From Corynebacterium qintianiae (lineage in GTDB: Bacteria; Actinomycetota; Actinomycetes; Mycobacteriales; Mycobacteriaceae): 64,000 nt of DNA. The notes below the pieces were generated by a model. The model was given only the letters and a program-made list of their open reading frames with translations, was not told where the DNA came from and made no database searches. Where the stretch lies: NCBI RefSeq assembly GCF_011038645.2, contig NZ_CP064955.1, positions 1,426,001 to 1,490,000 of the forward strand, written 5' to 3'. The position numbers and the translations under genes are program-made. Below are positions 1 through 9,439 of this stretch, in pieces (position 1 is the stretch's first letter; each line of letters opens with the position of its first letter).

Positions 1-1086
1 AAGACCAACGGCGTCACCCCGCGACGCTGGTTGCGCATGTGTAACCCGCGCCTGTCTGCCCTGCTGGACCGCCTCAGCGGCTCCGACGCTTGGGTGACGG
101 ACCTGCCGAGGCTCAAAGAGCTGCGCCGCTACGAGGACGACGAGTCGGTGCTGAACGAACTTCGCGAGATTAAGGCCGCCAACAAGCGCGACTTCGCCGC
201 GTGGATCTACGAGCGCCAGGGCATCGAGATCGACCCCGACTCGATCTTCGACACCCAGATCAAGCGCCTCCACGAGTACAAGCGCCAGCTGATGAACGCG
301 TTGTACATTCTCGATCTCTACTTCCGCATCAAGGACGACGGTGAGCGCGACTTGCCGAAGCGCACCTTCATTTTTGGCGCGAAGGCCGCACCGGGTTACA
401 CGCGCGCCAAGGGTATTATCAAGCTCATCAACGCCGTCGGTGAGCTGGTCAACAACGACCCGGATGTGTCGCGGTACCTCACGGTGGTGTTCGTGGAGAA
501 CTACAACGTTTCCCCCGCCGAACAGATCATCCCGGCCACTGACATCTCCGAGCAGATCTCCACTGCGGGCAAGGAGGCATCCGGCACGTCGAACATGAAG
601 TTCATGATGAACGGCGCGCTCACCCTGGGCACCATGGACGGCGCGAACGTCGAGATCGTCGAAGCTGTCGGCGAGGAGAACGCCTATGTTTTCGGTGCCC
701 GCGAGGAGGACTTGCCGGAGCTCACACGCAATTACAACCCCGCCGCGCTGTACGAGACCGTCCCGGGCCTCAAGCGCGTCCTGGATGCGCTCGTCGACGG
801 CACGCTTGACGACGCCTCCACCGGCGCATTCCACGACATCCGCGGTTCCCTTCTCGAGGGCCACGGAACCGCTCCCGACGTGTACTACGTGCTAGGCGAC
901 TTCGCGGACTACCGCGCCACCCGCGACCGCATGAGCGAGGAGTTCTACGCCGACCCGCAACATTGGGCGCGCATGTGCTGGATCAACATATGCGAGTCCG
1001 GCCGCTTCTCCTCCGACCGCACGATCAACGATTACGCCACCGAGGTCTGGAACCTCCAGCCGACCCCGATTCATCAGGGAAAGTAG
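1..1086 (+). CDS. glgP: Glycogen/maltodextrin phosphorylase, C-terminal part (5' end outside window)
   Basis: This is the C-terminal 361 residues of an alpha-glucan phosphorylase; the frame is open from base 1, so the gene starts upstream of the window. The enzyme releases glucose 1-phosphate from glycogen or maltodextrin in the cytoplasm using pyridoxal phosphate. The first codons give KTNGVTPRRWL, a family signature. EASGTSNMKFMMNGALTLG, encoded at about 571-627, contains the PLP-binding lysine (SNMK). The fragment ends at a family-typical C-terminus. Its TAG stop directly abuts the ATG of the next gene, suggesting co-transcription with the deaminase and pab genes. Glycogen metabolism recurs in the window (glgX, treY, treZ). 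Confidence 0.95.
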   Translation, partial: KTNGVTPRRWLRMCNPRLSALLDRLSGSDAWVTDLPRLKELRRYEDDESVLNELREIKAANKRDFAAWIYERQGIEIDPDSIFDTQIKRLHEYKRQLMNALYILDLYFRIKDDGERDLPKRTFIFGAKAAPGYTRAKGIIKLINAVGELVNNDPDVSRYLTVVFVENYNVSPAEQIIPATDISEQISTAGKEASGTSNMKFMMNGALTLGTMDGANVEIVEAVGEENAYVFGAREEDLPELTRNYNPAALYETVPGLKRVLDALVDGTLDDASTGAFHDIRGSLLEGHGTAPDVYYVLGDFADYRATRDRMSEEFYADPQHWARMCWINICESGRFSSDRTINDYATEVWNLQPTPIHQGK

Positions 1087-1548
1087 ATGGCGCGCGATCT
1101 TTTGCAGCGCGCGATCGACATCGCGACAGAATCCGCGTCGACCGACGGCGGGCCGTTCGGCTGTGTCGTCGTGACGTCCAGCGGGGGCGTCTACGAGGGA
1201 CGAAATGACGTCGTGGCCGCCGTAGACCCCACCGCTCACGCGGAGATCCAGGCCATCCGCAAAGCGTGCTGCGCGGAGAATACCCACGACCTTTCAGGTG
1301 CCGTCCTCTACGCTTCGGGTGAGCCGTGCCCGATGTGTTTCGCCGCCATTCACTGGGCGCGCATCGACGAGGTTTACTTCGCCGCCACCCACGACCAGGC
1401 CGCCGCAGCGGGTTTCGACGACTCCTTCATCTCCGACGTCGCCTGTGGCCGCGTCGCGGACCCGTTGCCTTTCACGCACATGCCGAACAACCGCGATAAC
1501 GCCCCGTTTGAAGCCTGGGAGTGCAACCCGGACAGGGTCGAGTACTGA
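1087..1548 (+). CDS. guaD: Guanine deaminase-like nucleoside/base deaminase
   Basis: A 153-residue zinc deaminase of the cytidine/deoxycytidylate deaminase fold. Zinc ligands and the proton shuttle are visible as H51-A-E53 and the PCPMC motif with C81 and C84. The overall layout (GGPFG near residue 21, DPTAHAE, EPCPMC, AAGFDDSF, and a C-terminal aromatic/Tyr end) matches Bacillus subtilis GuaD better than tRNA adenosine deaminase TadA. The likely reaction is guanine to xanthine plus ammonia. The ATG follows the glgP stop with no gap, so translation is probably coupled. A TadA or cytosine-deaminase role cannot be excluded from sequence alone. Confidence 0.75.
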   Translation: MARDLLQRAIDIATESASTDGGPFGCVVVTSSGGVYEGRNDVVAAVDPTAHAEIQAIRKACCAENTHDLSGAVLYASGEPCPMCFAAIHWARIDEVYFAATHDQAAAAGFDDSFISDVACGRVADPLPFTHMPNNRDNAPFEAWECNPDRVEY

Positions 1549-1549
1549 G

Positions 1550-3481
1550 TTGATCCTTCTCGTTGACAACAGGGACTCGTATACCTTTAACCTGGCCCAC
1601 CTCATTGCCGCTGCAGCGGGCCGGGAACCGGTGGTGGTGCGGGCGGACGACGTGGAAGCGTCCGCAGTCTGCGACCGCATCCGGGCAGGCGAGTTCACCC
1701 ACGTCGTCATTTCCCCCGGCCCCGGTACGCCGGAATCCGAGACCGATTTCGGCGGTTCCCGCGCCGTCATCGAAGCGGCGCGCGACATTCCTGTCCTCGG
1801 GGTCTGCCTCGGCCACCAGGGCCTAGCCTGCCTCGCCGGCGCTCGCGTCGGCCGAACCACACCGCGACACGGTTACCTCAGTCGCGTTTCACATTCCGGG
1901 GAGGGCATCTTCACCGGCCTGCCCCAGGAGTTCTCGGTGGTGCGCTACCACTCGCTGCACATCGAGACGGGGGCGGATGCGGGCGTTGACGCAGAGACAA
2001 CCGCTGGCGGGATCCGCATCCACGCCCGCAGTGAGGACGGGGTTGTCCAGGGCCTGGAAGTGGTCGGTCGGCCGCATTGGGGAGTGCAGTTCCACCCCGA
2101 GTCCGTGCTCACGGAGTACGGCGAGAACCTCATGCGCAACTTCCTGGCACTGGCACCCGCGCCCACCACGTGGCGGGTCGCCCACCGGCAGGTGGAGATC
2201 GACTTGGACACCGAGGCGACGTTCCGGGCGCTGCGCGGTGGAAACGGCGACGCGTTCTGGCTGGACTCCGCCACCGGGACCGGTTTTACCGTCATGGGCA
2301 CCACCGCCGGTTCGCTCTCCCGCGCCCTTTCGTACCGCCGCGGAGAGGTAGACATTCTGAACCAGCTCGACGCCGAGCTCCGTGACGGCATCCTCACCGA
2401 AGGCCTGCCCGACATCCCCTTCACCGGCGGATGGGTGGGTTACCTCGGTTACGAGTGCGCGGCGCTGACCCTGCCCGGATTTTCCCCCGGCCACGCCAGC
2501 GCGCACCCGGACGCCTTCTTCATCCGGCCCCAGTCGTTCCTCGTATACGACCACGCCGCATCTCGCGCGCACCTCCTGGTGCTGCACCACGGTCAGAACG
2601 AAGGGAACAGCGAAACAGCAGACCTGATGAGGATCTTGCGCTCTGCCCTGCGGACGGAGGCGGCGGCGGCGGCGGGGGCGTCGATAAGCCAAGGCGCCTG
2701 GCGGCTCACGCGCGGCGAGTACCGGGAGCGCTTCGAGCAAATTAAGCAGGCACTGGCCCGCGGCGACTCCTACGAGGTGTGCCTCACCGATACTCTCGAG
2801 GCCGCAACCGACGCGGACGGGCTCGACCTCTACGCGCGGCTGCGACGCGCCAACCCCGCCCCCTACGCGGCCTATCTCGCCCTCGGAAATCTGGAGGTGC
2901 TCTCCAGCTCGCCCGAACGCTTCCTCACCGTGCGCGAGGGCACCGTCGAGACCAAGCCCATCAAGGGGACCATCCCGCGCAGCCAGCCGCCGTCGTTGCT
3001 TCTCGACGACCCCAAGACGCGCGCCGAGAACCTCATGATCGTCGACCTGCTCCGCAACGACCTGGGGCGCGTGTGCTTGCCCGGCACGGTGCATGTGCCC
3101 ACGCTCATGGCCGTGGAAACCTACGCCACCGTCCACCAGCTCGTCTCCACGGTAACCGGGAAACTACGGCCCGAGACGAGCCTTATTGATCTCTTGCGGG
3201 CGACGTTCCCTGGCGGGTCCATGACCGGGGCGCCAAAGGAGCGGACCTGCGAACTTATCGACGCCCTCGAGGCCGGTCCGCGCGGGATTTACTCCGGTTC
3301 AATCGGCTATCTGGGTTTAGACGGCTCCGCCGACCTCAGCGTCGTGATCCGCACCGCCGTCAAGCACGGTTCCACCGTGACCGTCGGCGCCGGCGGGGCG
3401 ATTGTGTGGGATTCGGATCCGGACGCGGAGTACGCGGAAATGCAGCTGAAAGCCCGGGCGGTGTTGCGGGGGCTCGAATGA
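1550..3481 (+). CDS. pabAB: Fused aminodeoxychorismate synthase, glutaminase plus synthase components
   Basis: A 643-residue fusion making 4-amino-4-deoxychorismate from chorismate and glutamine for folate synthesis. Residues 1-200 are a class I glutamine amidotransferase with nucleophile C86 in GVCLGHQ and H182/E184 in HPES. The rest is a chorismate-binding synthase: PIKGT carries the PabB-type lysine, and GGSMTGAPKE lies near the C-terminus. The two halves are joined through a PabB N-terminal region and an Ala-rich linker (GCG/GCC codon run near 2656-2680). I chose the TTG at 1550 because it gives the canonical start MILLVDNRDSYTFN, one base after the deaminase stop. The reading frame stays open upstream, but that part has no family similarity. 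Confidence 0.93.
   Translation: MILLVDNRDSYTFNLAHLIAAAAGREPVVVRADDVEASAVCDRIRAGEFTHVVISPGPGTPESETDFGGSRAVIEAARDIPVLGVCLGHQGLACLAGARVGRTTPRHGYLSRVSHSGEGIFTGLPQEFSVVRYHSLHIETGADAGVDAETTAGGIRIHARSEDGVVQGLEVVGRPHWGVQFHPESVLTEYGENLMRNFLALAPAPTTWRVAHRQVEIDLDTEATFRALRGGNGDAFWLDSATGTGFTVMGTTAGSLSRALSYRRGEVDILNQLDAELRDGILTEGLPDIPFTGGWVGYLGYECAALTLPGFSPGHASAHPDAFFIRPQSFLVYDHAASRAHLLVLHHGQNEGNSETADLMRILRSALRTEAAAAAGASISQGAWRLTRGEYRERFEQIKQALARGDSYEVCLTDTLEAATDADGLDLYARLRRANPAPYAAYLALGNLEVLSSSPERFLTVREGTVETKPIKGTIPRSQPPSLLLDDPKTRAENLMIVDLLRNDLGRVCLPGTVHVPTLMAVETYATVHQLVSTVTGKLRPETSLIDLLRATFPGGSMTGAPKERTCELIDALEAGPRGIYSGSIGYLGLDGSADLSVVIRTAVKHGSTVTVGAGGAIVWDSDPDAEYAEMQLKARAVLRGLE
2677..2689 (+). repeat. 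Copy of over-represented 13-mer GGCGTCGAYAAGC
   Basis: Exact copy, T variant, inside pabAB just after the Ala-rich linker. It is read as GCG-TCG-ATA-AGC (Ala-Ser-Ile-Ser), using the uncommon codon ATA. See the finding on this motif. Confidence 0.7.
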
Positions 3482-4197
3482 ACTCTTATCTGTGGAACAG
3501 CGAGTGGGTGCCGACAGACGCGCCTGCGGGCACCTTCGACCGCGCGGAATCGTGGCGCCACCTGCACGGGCGAGCCAGCGGGCTGGACGCACACATCCGG
3601 CGCTTTGCCGGGGCACCGGTCCCCGTTCCGCCCGGCATGTGGGAGGCTGCCGTGGAGTTGCTCGACCCGGCCCAGGACCTCTTTCCACGCGTCACGGTGT
3701 CCGGCAAATTGTTCCGCCTCGACATCCGCCCCGCCCCGCCAGCCCGCGCCACGACCTCACTCACTGTCACCGGCGCCCCTGATCCACGGAGAACTCCCCT
3801 GGTCAAGGGCCCCGACCTGGTCCGGCTCGCCGATCACCGCGCCCGCTACCTCGTTTCCGGCACCGATGATGTTGTCCTCGGGCGGTACGCCGAAACGACG
3901 ACCGGCGCACTTGTGGGTTGGGAAGGTGATGTACTGGTCGTGCCCCAGGCGGAGCACCTGCCGTCTGTTACTCAGGCACAGGTCATGGAGCGGGCACGCC
4001 ACGTCGGTCTGCGAGTGCGCATTGGAAACCTGGGCCCCACGATGCCCCTGTGGTTTCTGAACTCGGTGCACGGGATCAGTCCCGTTGACTGGGTTGTCAC
4101 CCAGGAAGCGCGCGTCCGCGTTCCCGCACGCCCGGATTCTCCAAGGTGGGCGGCGTGGTGGTGGGACAGTTTCCAGCGCCCCTGGCTTAAGGGTTGA
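3478..4197 (+). CDS. pabC: 4-amino-4-deoxychorismate lyase, class IV PLP enzyme
   Basis: A 239-residue fold-type IV PLP protein expected to convert aminodeoxychorismate to 4-aminobenzoate and pyruvate, the step after PabAB. The ATG overlaps the pabAB stop (ATGA), a strong sign of translational coupling and pathway linkage. K110 (LVKGPDL) sits 19 residues before the DDVVLG segment, the same spacing as catalytic K159 to DEALVLD in E. coli PabC. E139 in AETTTGALV and the FLNSVHGISPV segment match the family's cofactor-binding glutamate and NS-x-x-G regions. The loop between them is four residues shorter than in E. coli. Its last 11 bases overlap the convergent pyk gene. Confidence 0.88.
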   Translation: MNSYLWNSEWVPTDAPAGTFDRAESWRHLHGRASGLDAHIRRFAGAPVPVPPGMWEAAVELLDPAQDLFPRVTVSGKLFRLDIRPAPPARATTSLTVTGAPDPRRTPLVKGPDLVRLADHRARYLVSGTDDVVLGRYAETTTGALVGWEGDVLVVPQAEHLPSVTQAQVMERARHVGLRVRIGNLGPTMPLWFLNSVHGISPVDWVVTQEARVRVPARPDSPRWAAWWWDSFQRPWLKG

Positions 4198-5608
4198 GGG
4201 TGTCCTCGCCGAGCTGGTGAACATGGATCGTGTTCGTCGTCCCCGAAACTCCGGGCGGAGTGCCGGCGACAATGACCATGGTGTCGCCAACGTTGAAGGC
4301 GCCGGTATTGAGCAAGTACTCGTCGACAAGCTTCACCATCTCGTCGGTGTTGCTCACCGGCGGGCAGAGGAACGTCTCCGCACCCCACGTCAACGCCAGC
4401 TGAGAACGCACTTGCTGGACCGGCGTGAACACGAGTAGCGGATGCTCCGGGTGGAGGCGGGCGACGCGGCGGGCCGTGTCACCCGATGTGGTGAAAGTGA
4501 CGATCGCACGGGCGTTGAGGCGGGTGGCAATGTCGTGCGCGGAGTACGAGATCACGCCGCGCTTGGTGCGCGGAATGTGGTTCAGCGGCGGAACGTTGCC
4601 CATGGTCTCCGCCACGCGGACGATACGTCCCATGGTGCTCACCACGTTATGCGGGTCGACGCCGATAGAGGTCTCACCCGAGAGCATGACGGCGTCCGCG
4701 CCGTCGAGCACGGCGTTGGCCACGTCGGAGGCCTCGGCGCGGGTCGGGCGGGAGTTCTCGATCATGGAATCGAGCATCTGGGTGGCCACGATGACCGGCT
4801 TAGCGTTCTCGCGCGCGATCTGGATCACACGCTTCTGCACGAGCGGGACCTGCTCGAGCGGAATCTCCACGCCGAGGTCACCGCGGGCGACCATGACGGC
4901 GTCGAATGCGAGGATGATCGACTCGAGTGAATCGACCGCCTCCGGCTTCTCCAGCTTAGCGATAACGGGTACGCGGCGGCCCACCTCGTCCATGACCTCG
5001 TGCACCAAGTCGACATCCGAGGGTGAGCGCACGAAGGACAGGGCGATGAAGTCGACACCCAAGTTGAGCGCGAAACGCAGATCCTCAATGTCCTTCTCGC
5101 TCAGCGCGGGAACGGAGATGTCCATACCCGGCAGAGAGACACCCTTGTTGTTGGACACAGGTCCGCCCTCGGTCACCCGTGCGACAACGTCGTTGCCGTC
5201 GACTTCGGTGACAACGAGGGCGACCTTGCCGTCGTCGACGAGCAGGCGGTCGCCCGGCTTCGCGTCCTGGGCCAATTGCTTATAGGTGGTGGAGACTCGG
5301 TCATGGGTGCCCTCGACATCATCGACGGTGATGCGGACTTCCTCACCTGTGTCCCACTGGGTTTTGCCCTCAGAGAAGCGGCCGAGGCGAATCTTCGGGC
5401 CCTGCAGATCGGCGAGGATGCCGACAGCGTGGCCGGTTTCGTCGGTGGCCTCACGAACCCACCGGTAGTTCTGCTCGTGGTCGGCGTGGTCGCCGTGGGA
5501 GAAGTTCAGGCGGGCCACATCCATGCCGTCGCGCACGAGGCCGACAATGGCGTCTTTGCTGGCCACAGCCGGGCCAAGGGTACAAACAATTTTGGTTCTT
5601 CTGTCCAC
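4187..5608 (-). CDS. pyk: Pyruvate kinase
   Basis: Converts phosphoenolpyruvate and ADP to pyruvate and ATP, the last glycolytic step. Family motifs include [12 protein letters not shown] at the N-terminus, [10 protein letters not shown], the [10 protein letters not shown] catalytic region, [11 protein letters not shown] for metal binding, and [18 protein letters not shown]. The GTG at 5608 gives the family-typical start M/VDRRTKIV (473 residues); upstream in-frame GTGs at 5617 and 5626 would add three or six residues. It lies about 40 bases downstream of lgt on the same strand, so it is probably the last gene of the his-lgt-pyk run. Its 3' end overlaps the convergent pabC. Confidence 0.96.
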   Translation of the reverse strand: MDRRTKIVCTLGPAVASKDAIVGLVRDGMDVARLNFSHGDHADHEQNYRWVREATDETGHAVGILADLQGPKIRLGRFSEGKTQWDTGEEVRITVDDVEGTHDRVSTTYKQLAQDAKPGDRLLVDDGKVALVVTEVDGNDVVARVTEGGPVSNNKGVSLPGMDISVPALSEKDIEDLRFALNLGVDFIALSFVRSPSDVDLVHEVMDEVGRRVPVIAKLEKPEAVDSLESIILAFDAVMVARGDLGVEIPLEQVPLVQKRVIQIARENAKPVIVATQMLDSMIENSRPTRAEASDVANAVLDGADAVMLSGETSIGVDPHNVVSTMGRIVRVAETMGNVPPLNHIPRTKRGVISYSAHDIATRLNARAIVTFTTSGDTARRVARLHPEHPLLVFTPVQQVRSQLALTWGAETFLCPPVSNTDEMVKLVDEYLLNTGAFNVGDTMVIVAGTPPGVSGTTNTIHVHQLGEDTLNP

Positions 5609-5657
5609 TCTATCCACAACGTCCACCAGCTTCGCTTCGCTACGGGGTTTTTCCGGG

Positions 5658-6647
5658 TTACTTTTCGTGCGGCTCGGAGCCGTCTTGCGCTTCCCTACCG
5701 TACCGCTTTGCGGGTGTGTTCGCCGATGAGGAGGACGCGGAGGCTGGGGAGGTGGCTGTGGCGGCCACGTTCCCCTGGCGCACCGCGACGGAACTGCGCC
5801 GCGGATCCACCTCGGACGGGTCCTCCTGGCCGCGCGGCAGACGCAGGAAAACGATCAGGGCGACGATGAACAAGATGGCGGAGACCCAGGTGTTCACTCG
5901 CAGGCCGAGGATGTGGTTCGCCTCATCGGCGCGCATGAGCTCCACGAAGAATCGGCCAAGAGCGTACCCGGCGAGGTAGAGGGCGAAAACGCGGCCGTGG
6001 CCGAGCCGCCAGCGCTTCTCCGCCCACAGGAGGAACACGAACACCACCAGGTTCCACAGCAGTTCGTAGAGGAAGGTCGGGTGCACGCTGGCAACAATTT
6101 CCCCGGTGGAACGGCCCGTCAACGGGGCATACCGCCCTGCTGCATCGACCCGGTAATAGATGTCGAGGGCCCACGGAACGTCGGTGGGCCGGCCGTAGAG
6201 CTCCTGGTTGAACCAGTTGCCCAGGCGCCCAATCGCCTGGGCAAGGATGATGCCGGGGGCGATGGCGTCAGCAAACGGCGCCAGCGGAACCTTCTTGTAA
6301 CGGAACAGGGCCCACACCGCGAAAAACCCCAGCGCCACGGCGCCGAGGATGCCGAGGCCGCCGCCGGCAACGTTGAACGCCTGCCAAGGGTCTCGCCCCG
6401 GCCCGAAGTATTTGTCGTAATCCGTGATCACATGGTACAACCGGCCGCCGATGATGCCGGCCGGAATGGCGACGATAGCGGCGTCCCACACCACGTCCGG
6501 GTCCCCGCCCTTCGCCTTGTAGCGGCGCAGCGTCAGCCACAGAGCAATAATGATGCCTGTGATGATGCAGAGCGAGTAGGCGCGGATCGGGACGGGCCCG
6601 ATGTGCCACACGCCCTGCGGCGGGGAGGGGATGTTGGCCAGGATCAT
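5658..6647 (-). CDS. lgt: Prolipoprotein diacylglyceryl transferase
   Basis: A multi-pass membrane enzyme that moves diacylglycerol from phosphatidylglycerol onto the lipobox cysteine of prolipoproteins. Seen are the N-terminal [19 protein letters not shown] segment, [36 protein letters not shown], and ELMRADE before the last helix. After about residue 275 there is a polar Ser/Ala-rich tail of roughly 50 residues, common in actinobacterial Lgt. ATG 6647 fits the family N-terminus; an in-frame GTG three codons upstream (6656) is the alternative, and neither has a strong ribosome-binding site. LspA, the next enzyme of the pathway, and several lipoproteins are also in this window. Confidence 0.94.
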   Translation of the reverse strand: MILANIPSPPQGVWHIGPVPIRAYSLCIITGIIIALWLTLRRYKAKGGDPDVVWDAAIVAIPAGIIGGRLYHVITDYDKYFGPGRDPWQAFNVAGGGLGILGAVALGFFAVWALFRYKKVPLAPFADAIAPGIILAQAIGRLGNWFNQELYGRPTDVPWALDIYYRVDAAGRYAPLTGRSTGEIVASVHPTFLYELLWNLVVFVFLLWAEKRWRLGHGRVFALYLAGYALGRFFVELMRADEANHILGLRVNTWVSAILFIVALIVFLRLPRGQEDPSEVDPRRSSVAVRQGNVAATATSPASASSSSANTPAKRYGREAQDGSEPHEK

Positions 6648-6703
6648 GGTTTCCACGACCCATAGTGTGCCCGACTACGGGGCAGAACGGGAATTGGAAC
6701 GCG

Positions 6704-7531
6704 CTAGCTCCGGGAGGGGCAGGCTGGGTGCTGGCCGGCAGCAGCGAGCCGGCAGGTGGCGGACTCGACGTCCTCGGAACTCATCACAGCCTCCGCGGCG
6801 AGGACGGCGTCGGCGCCTGAGGACGCGGCGTCGATAAGATCGCGGGCGGTGCGCACGCCGCCGAGGCTGATTTTGATCACTTCAGACGGCAACCCCGGCG
6901 CGATCTCTGCGAATGCGTCGGGGTTGAGCGAGTTGGTGTCGAACGTCCAGGAGTTCACAGCGATGACGGTGGCGCCGGCGCACAGCGCTCGGTCGGCTTC
7001 CTCACCGGTGCGTACCTCCGCCATCACCTCCATTCCTAAAGATTCGGCTCGGTCTAACAGGGCTTCCAGCCTGTGCTGATCGAGGATGCCCACCTGCAGC
7101 GGGATCATGTCCGCGCCGTAGCAGCGGGCCTCGTGGATCTGGTACGGGTCGACGATGACGTCGCGGCACACCATGGGCAGCTCTACGGCGTCGCGGGCAT
7201 CGGCCATGTCGTTGAGGGAGCCGTCGAAACGCAGGCGCTCGGTCTGGCACGCGATGAGGTGAGCCCCACCGGCCTCGATGGCGCGGGCGACGTCTTCTAT
7301 CTGGGTCTCGCTTTGAGCGAAAGGCGCGGTTGGCCCAAAAACGGGCGAGTTACGCTTGATCTCGACAATCACTCCGCAGCCGTGGCGTAGCAGGGCGGCA
7401 CGGGCGTCGCGCGTCGGAGCCATCGCGCGGGAGCGCGCCTTGATGTCCTGGAAAGAAATGACGGACTCCCGCTTCCCCACGTCGCGAAGCACGGCTGCGA
7501 CGACGCCGTCAACCACTCGTGCAGTATGCAT
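6704..7531 (-). CDS. Diverged indole-3-glycerol-phosphate synthase (TrpC) paralogue
   Basis: A 275-residue beta/alpha barrel clearly related to TrpC (VIVEIKRNSPVFG, VIVDPYQIHEARCYGAD), but with key residues changed. E57 and K59 are kept, as are E172 and N193. The catalytic lysine of the RKDF/CKDF motif is R123; the Arg after the NN pair is W195; the phosphate-gripping E-S-G is L223-G224-G; and the second phosphate loop G-S is A246-E247. Classical IGPS activity is therefore doubtful. The start is ATG 7531, preceded by AAGGGAGA. It lies between the Trp-associated membrane protein and lgt, the slot where other actinobacteria carry trp genes, and may be a relic or a repurposed enzyme. Confidence 0.85.
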   Translation of the reverse strand: MHTARVVDGVVAAVLRDVGKRESVISFQDIKARSRAMAPTRDARAALLRHGCGVIVEIKRNSPVFGPTAPFAQSETQIEDVARAIEAGGAHLIACQTERLRFDGSLNDMADARDAVELPMVCRDVIVDPYQIHEARCYGADMIPLQVGILDQHRLEALLDRAESLGMEVMAEVRTGEEADRALCAGATVIAVNSWTFDTNSLNPDAFAEIAPGLPSEVIKISLGGVRTARDLIDAASSGADAVLAAEAVMSSEDVESATCRLAAAGQHPACPSRS

Positions 7532-7599
7532 GGCGCTCTCCCTTCCACCTGTCCCCAAGATTAACCGTGCGCTGCCAGGTTCCGGAAATCGCGCTCCGC

Positions 7600-8292
7600 T
7601 TAGATTCGCGTACCGGCGTTGCCCCCGGCAGGGTTCGAACCATCCGGCGAGGGGTCTGTCGGATCAATGTCCGCGTCGAGCGCGTCCCACAGCACGCGGC
7701 CGGAATCGGGATTCTCCTCTAAATCGGTACCGATCTTCTGCTTGCGCACGGCCTCCGTTTCGTACTTGTTCAACTTGGCGGAATCCCTGCCAGGACGCAG
7801 AGCCACCGCCGCGCCGCCCGCGATGGCGAGCGCGAAACCGAGCGTGGTCAGCGCCAGGTTTGCGGAATTGAGTTCCACCGACGTCAGCTCCGCCATGCCT
7901 GAGACGGACCCCGCACGCGCCTGGACGTCCTCTGCACCTGCGGTGAGGAGGACCCGGACGCGCTCCGGATCGGCGCCGCCGGTAAGCAAAGTCATGGGGG
8001 AAACCACCGCGACGGCGGCGGCGAGGGCGCAGATGGCTCCAATGACGCGTCGGGGAAGCCGCCGCAAAGCGAGAACCGCGATTGCGGCGGCGACGAGCAG
8101 AAGCGACACGGCCGAGACCTCTGTCGACCACTGTGCACCCGACAGGTCGCGAACCCCTCCCCCGACGCGGTCGTCGAAGTAGCTGACGTGCATCCACGGC
8201 GCGCGGGAAAATAATGCGACCGTGACGCCGCCGAGTCCAAGGCCGGCCGCACCCAAGCGCGACAGGCCCTTATCCACGGTTTGCTGTGCCAT
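7600..8292 (-). CDS. Trp-region conserved membrane protein (tryptophan-associated TM protein family)
   Basis: A 230-residue protein with about four hydrophobic segments (near residues 12-30, 62-77, 83-103 and 145-165), a periplasmic-like WMHVSYFDD loop after the first helix, and a polar, Pro/Asp-rich C-terminal tail. This organisation, and its place between hisI and a trpC homologue, match the actinobacterial family found in his-trp clusters (Trp_oprn_chp). The molecular function is unknown. Its stop is 68 bases before the trpC-like start and its start is 9 bases after hisI, so it belongs to the same transcription unit. Confidence 0.75.
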   Translation of the reverse strand: MAQQTVDKGLSRLGAAGLGLGGVTVALFSRAPWMHVSYFDDRVGGGVRDLSGAQWSTEVSAVSLLLVAAAIAVLALRRLPRRVIGAICALAAAVAVVSPMTLLTGGADPERVRVLLTAGAEDVQARAGSVSGMAELTSVELNSANLALTTLGFALAIAGGAAVALRPGRDSAKLNKYETEAVRKQKIGTDLEENPDSGRVLWDALDADIDPTDPSPDGSNPAGGNAGTRI

Positions 8293-8301
8293 GCCCCGAT
8301 C

Positions 8302-8655
8302 CTAGAGCAGCTGGTCGGCGTCGAAGCACGTGCGGTCCCCGGTGTGGCAGGCGCCGCCGACCTGTTTGACAGTCACCAAAAGGGTGTCCCCGTCGCAGTC
8401 CAACCGGACACCGGTGACCTCCTGGATATTTCCTGAGGTCAGGCCCTTGACCCAGTATTCGCCTCGTGAGCGGGAATAGTAAGCGCCCCGGCGCGTGGCC
8501 AAGGTGTAGGCGAGAGCGTGATCGTCCATCCACGCCATCATGAGCACTTCACCGGTTCCGTCAGCCTGAACGACCGCCGGGACAAGTCCCGCGTCGTTTC
8601 GCTTGAGCCTCGCGGCGATCGCGGGGTCGAGCTGGTAATCCGCCGGGGTGCTCAA
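8302..8655 (-). CDS. hisI: Phosphoribosyl-AMP cyclohydrolase
   Basis: A 117-residue monofunctional HisI that opens the purine ring of phosphoribosyl-AMP in histidine biosynthesis. Metal-binding motifs are LDCDGDTLL and [32 protein letters not shown] and KGLTSGN are also diagnostic. There is no HisE domain, so phosphoribosyl-ATP pyrophosphohydrolase must be encoded elsewhere. The start is TTG 8655 overlapping the hisF stop (TTGA), indicating coupled translation with hisF. Confidence 0.96.
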   Translation of the reverse strand: MSTPADYQLDPAIAARLKRNDAGLVPAVVQADGTGEVLMMAWMDDHALAYTLATRRGAYYSRSRGEYWVKGLTSGNIQEVTGVRLDCDGDTLLVTVKQVGGACHTGDRTCFDADQLL

Positions 8656-9425
8656 CGTACGGCCTGACCGGCGCCGCGCAGCGCCTCCTTGACCTCCGCG
8701 ATGGACACTTCTCCGAAGTGGAATATCGAGGCTGCGAGCACGGCATCTGCTCCCGCCTCCACGGCGGGCGGGAAGTGCGCCGCCTCCCCAGCACCGCCCG
8801 AGGCGATGACCGGGATAGAAACTGCCGAACGGACTTTTTCGATGAGCTCGATATCGAAACCGGCCTTGGTGCCGTCGCCATCCATGGAATTGAGCAGGAT
8901 CTCACCAGCACCCATCCGCTCGCCGGTGCGGGCCCATTCCACAGCGTCGATGCCGGCCGAGCGGGTGCCTCCGTGCGTGGTGACCTCGAAACCGGACGGC
9001 TGCGGCACGCCGCCTTCCGGCACCCGGCGCGCGTCGACGGAGAGCACGACGCACTGCGCGCCGAATCGCTGAGAGAGCTCGCGCAGCAAATTGGGATCCG
9101 AGATCGCCGAGGTGTTTACGCTGACCTTGTCGGCACCGGCGCGCAGCAGCTCGCGGACATCGTCCACACTGCGCACTCCCCCGCCGACGGTGAGCGGGAT
9201 GAAGACTTGCTCGGCGGTACGGCGCACCACGTCGAGCATCGTGCCGCGGTCCTGTTTGGAGGCGGTGACATCGAGGAACGTCAGCTCGTCGGCGCCCTCC
9301 GCCCCGTAGCGCTTGGCCAGTTCCACGGGGTCGCCCGCGTCGCGCAGGTTCTCGAAATTTACGCCCTTGACTACGCGCCCGTTGTCCACGTCGAGGCACG
9401 GAATAACTCTGATCGCGACACCCAT
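8652..9425 (-). CDS. hisF: Imidazole glycerol phosphate synthase cyclase subunit
   Basis: A 257-residue beta/alpha barrel that works with HisH. It uses ammonia from HisH to turn PRFAR into imidazole glycerol phosphate and AICAR. Motifs are [14 protein letters not shown] with D12, [17 protein letters not shown], and the C-terminal phosphate loops IASGGAG and [14 protein letters not shown] 9425 gives the canonical [13 protein letters not shown] start; the frame is open upstream but unrelated to the family. GAAAGGG lies about ten bases before the start. Confidence 0.97.
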   Translation of the reverse strand: MGVAIRVIPCLDVDNGRVVKGVNFENLRDAGDPVELAKRYGAEGADELTFLDVTASKQDRGTMLDVVRRTAEQVFIPLTVGGGVRSVDDVRELLRAGADKVSVNTSAISDPNLLRELSQRFGAQCVVLSVDARRVPEGGVPQPSGFEVTTHGGTRSAGIDAVEWARTGERMGAGEILLNSMDGDGTKAGFDIELIEKVRSAVSIPVIASGGAGEAAHFPPAVEAGADAVLAASIFHFGEVSIAEVKEALRGAGQAVR

Positions 9426-9439
9426 GTTGCAGCGCCCTT

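Noticed and set aside
2656-2680. GCG/GGC run in pabAB as a repeat-expansion element
   Set aside because: It encodes a short Ala-rich linker between domains and is a simple consequence of GC-rich codons.
3478-4197. Loss of the catalytic lysine in PabC
   Set aside because: At first the HRARY segment looked like a Lys replacement, but spacing to the DDVVLG strand shows K110 aligns with E. coli K159.
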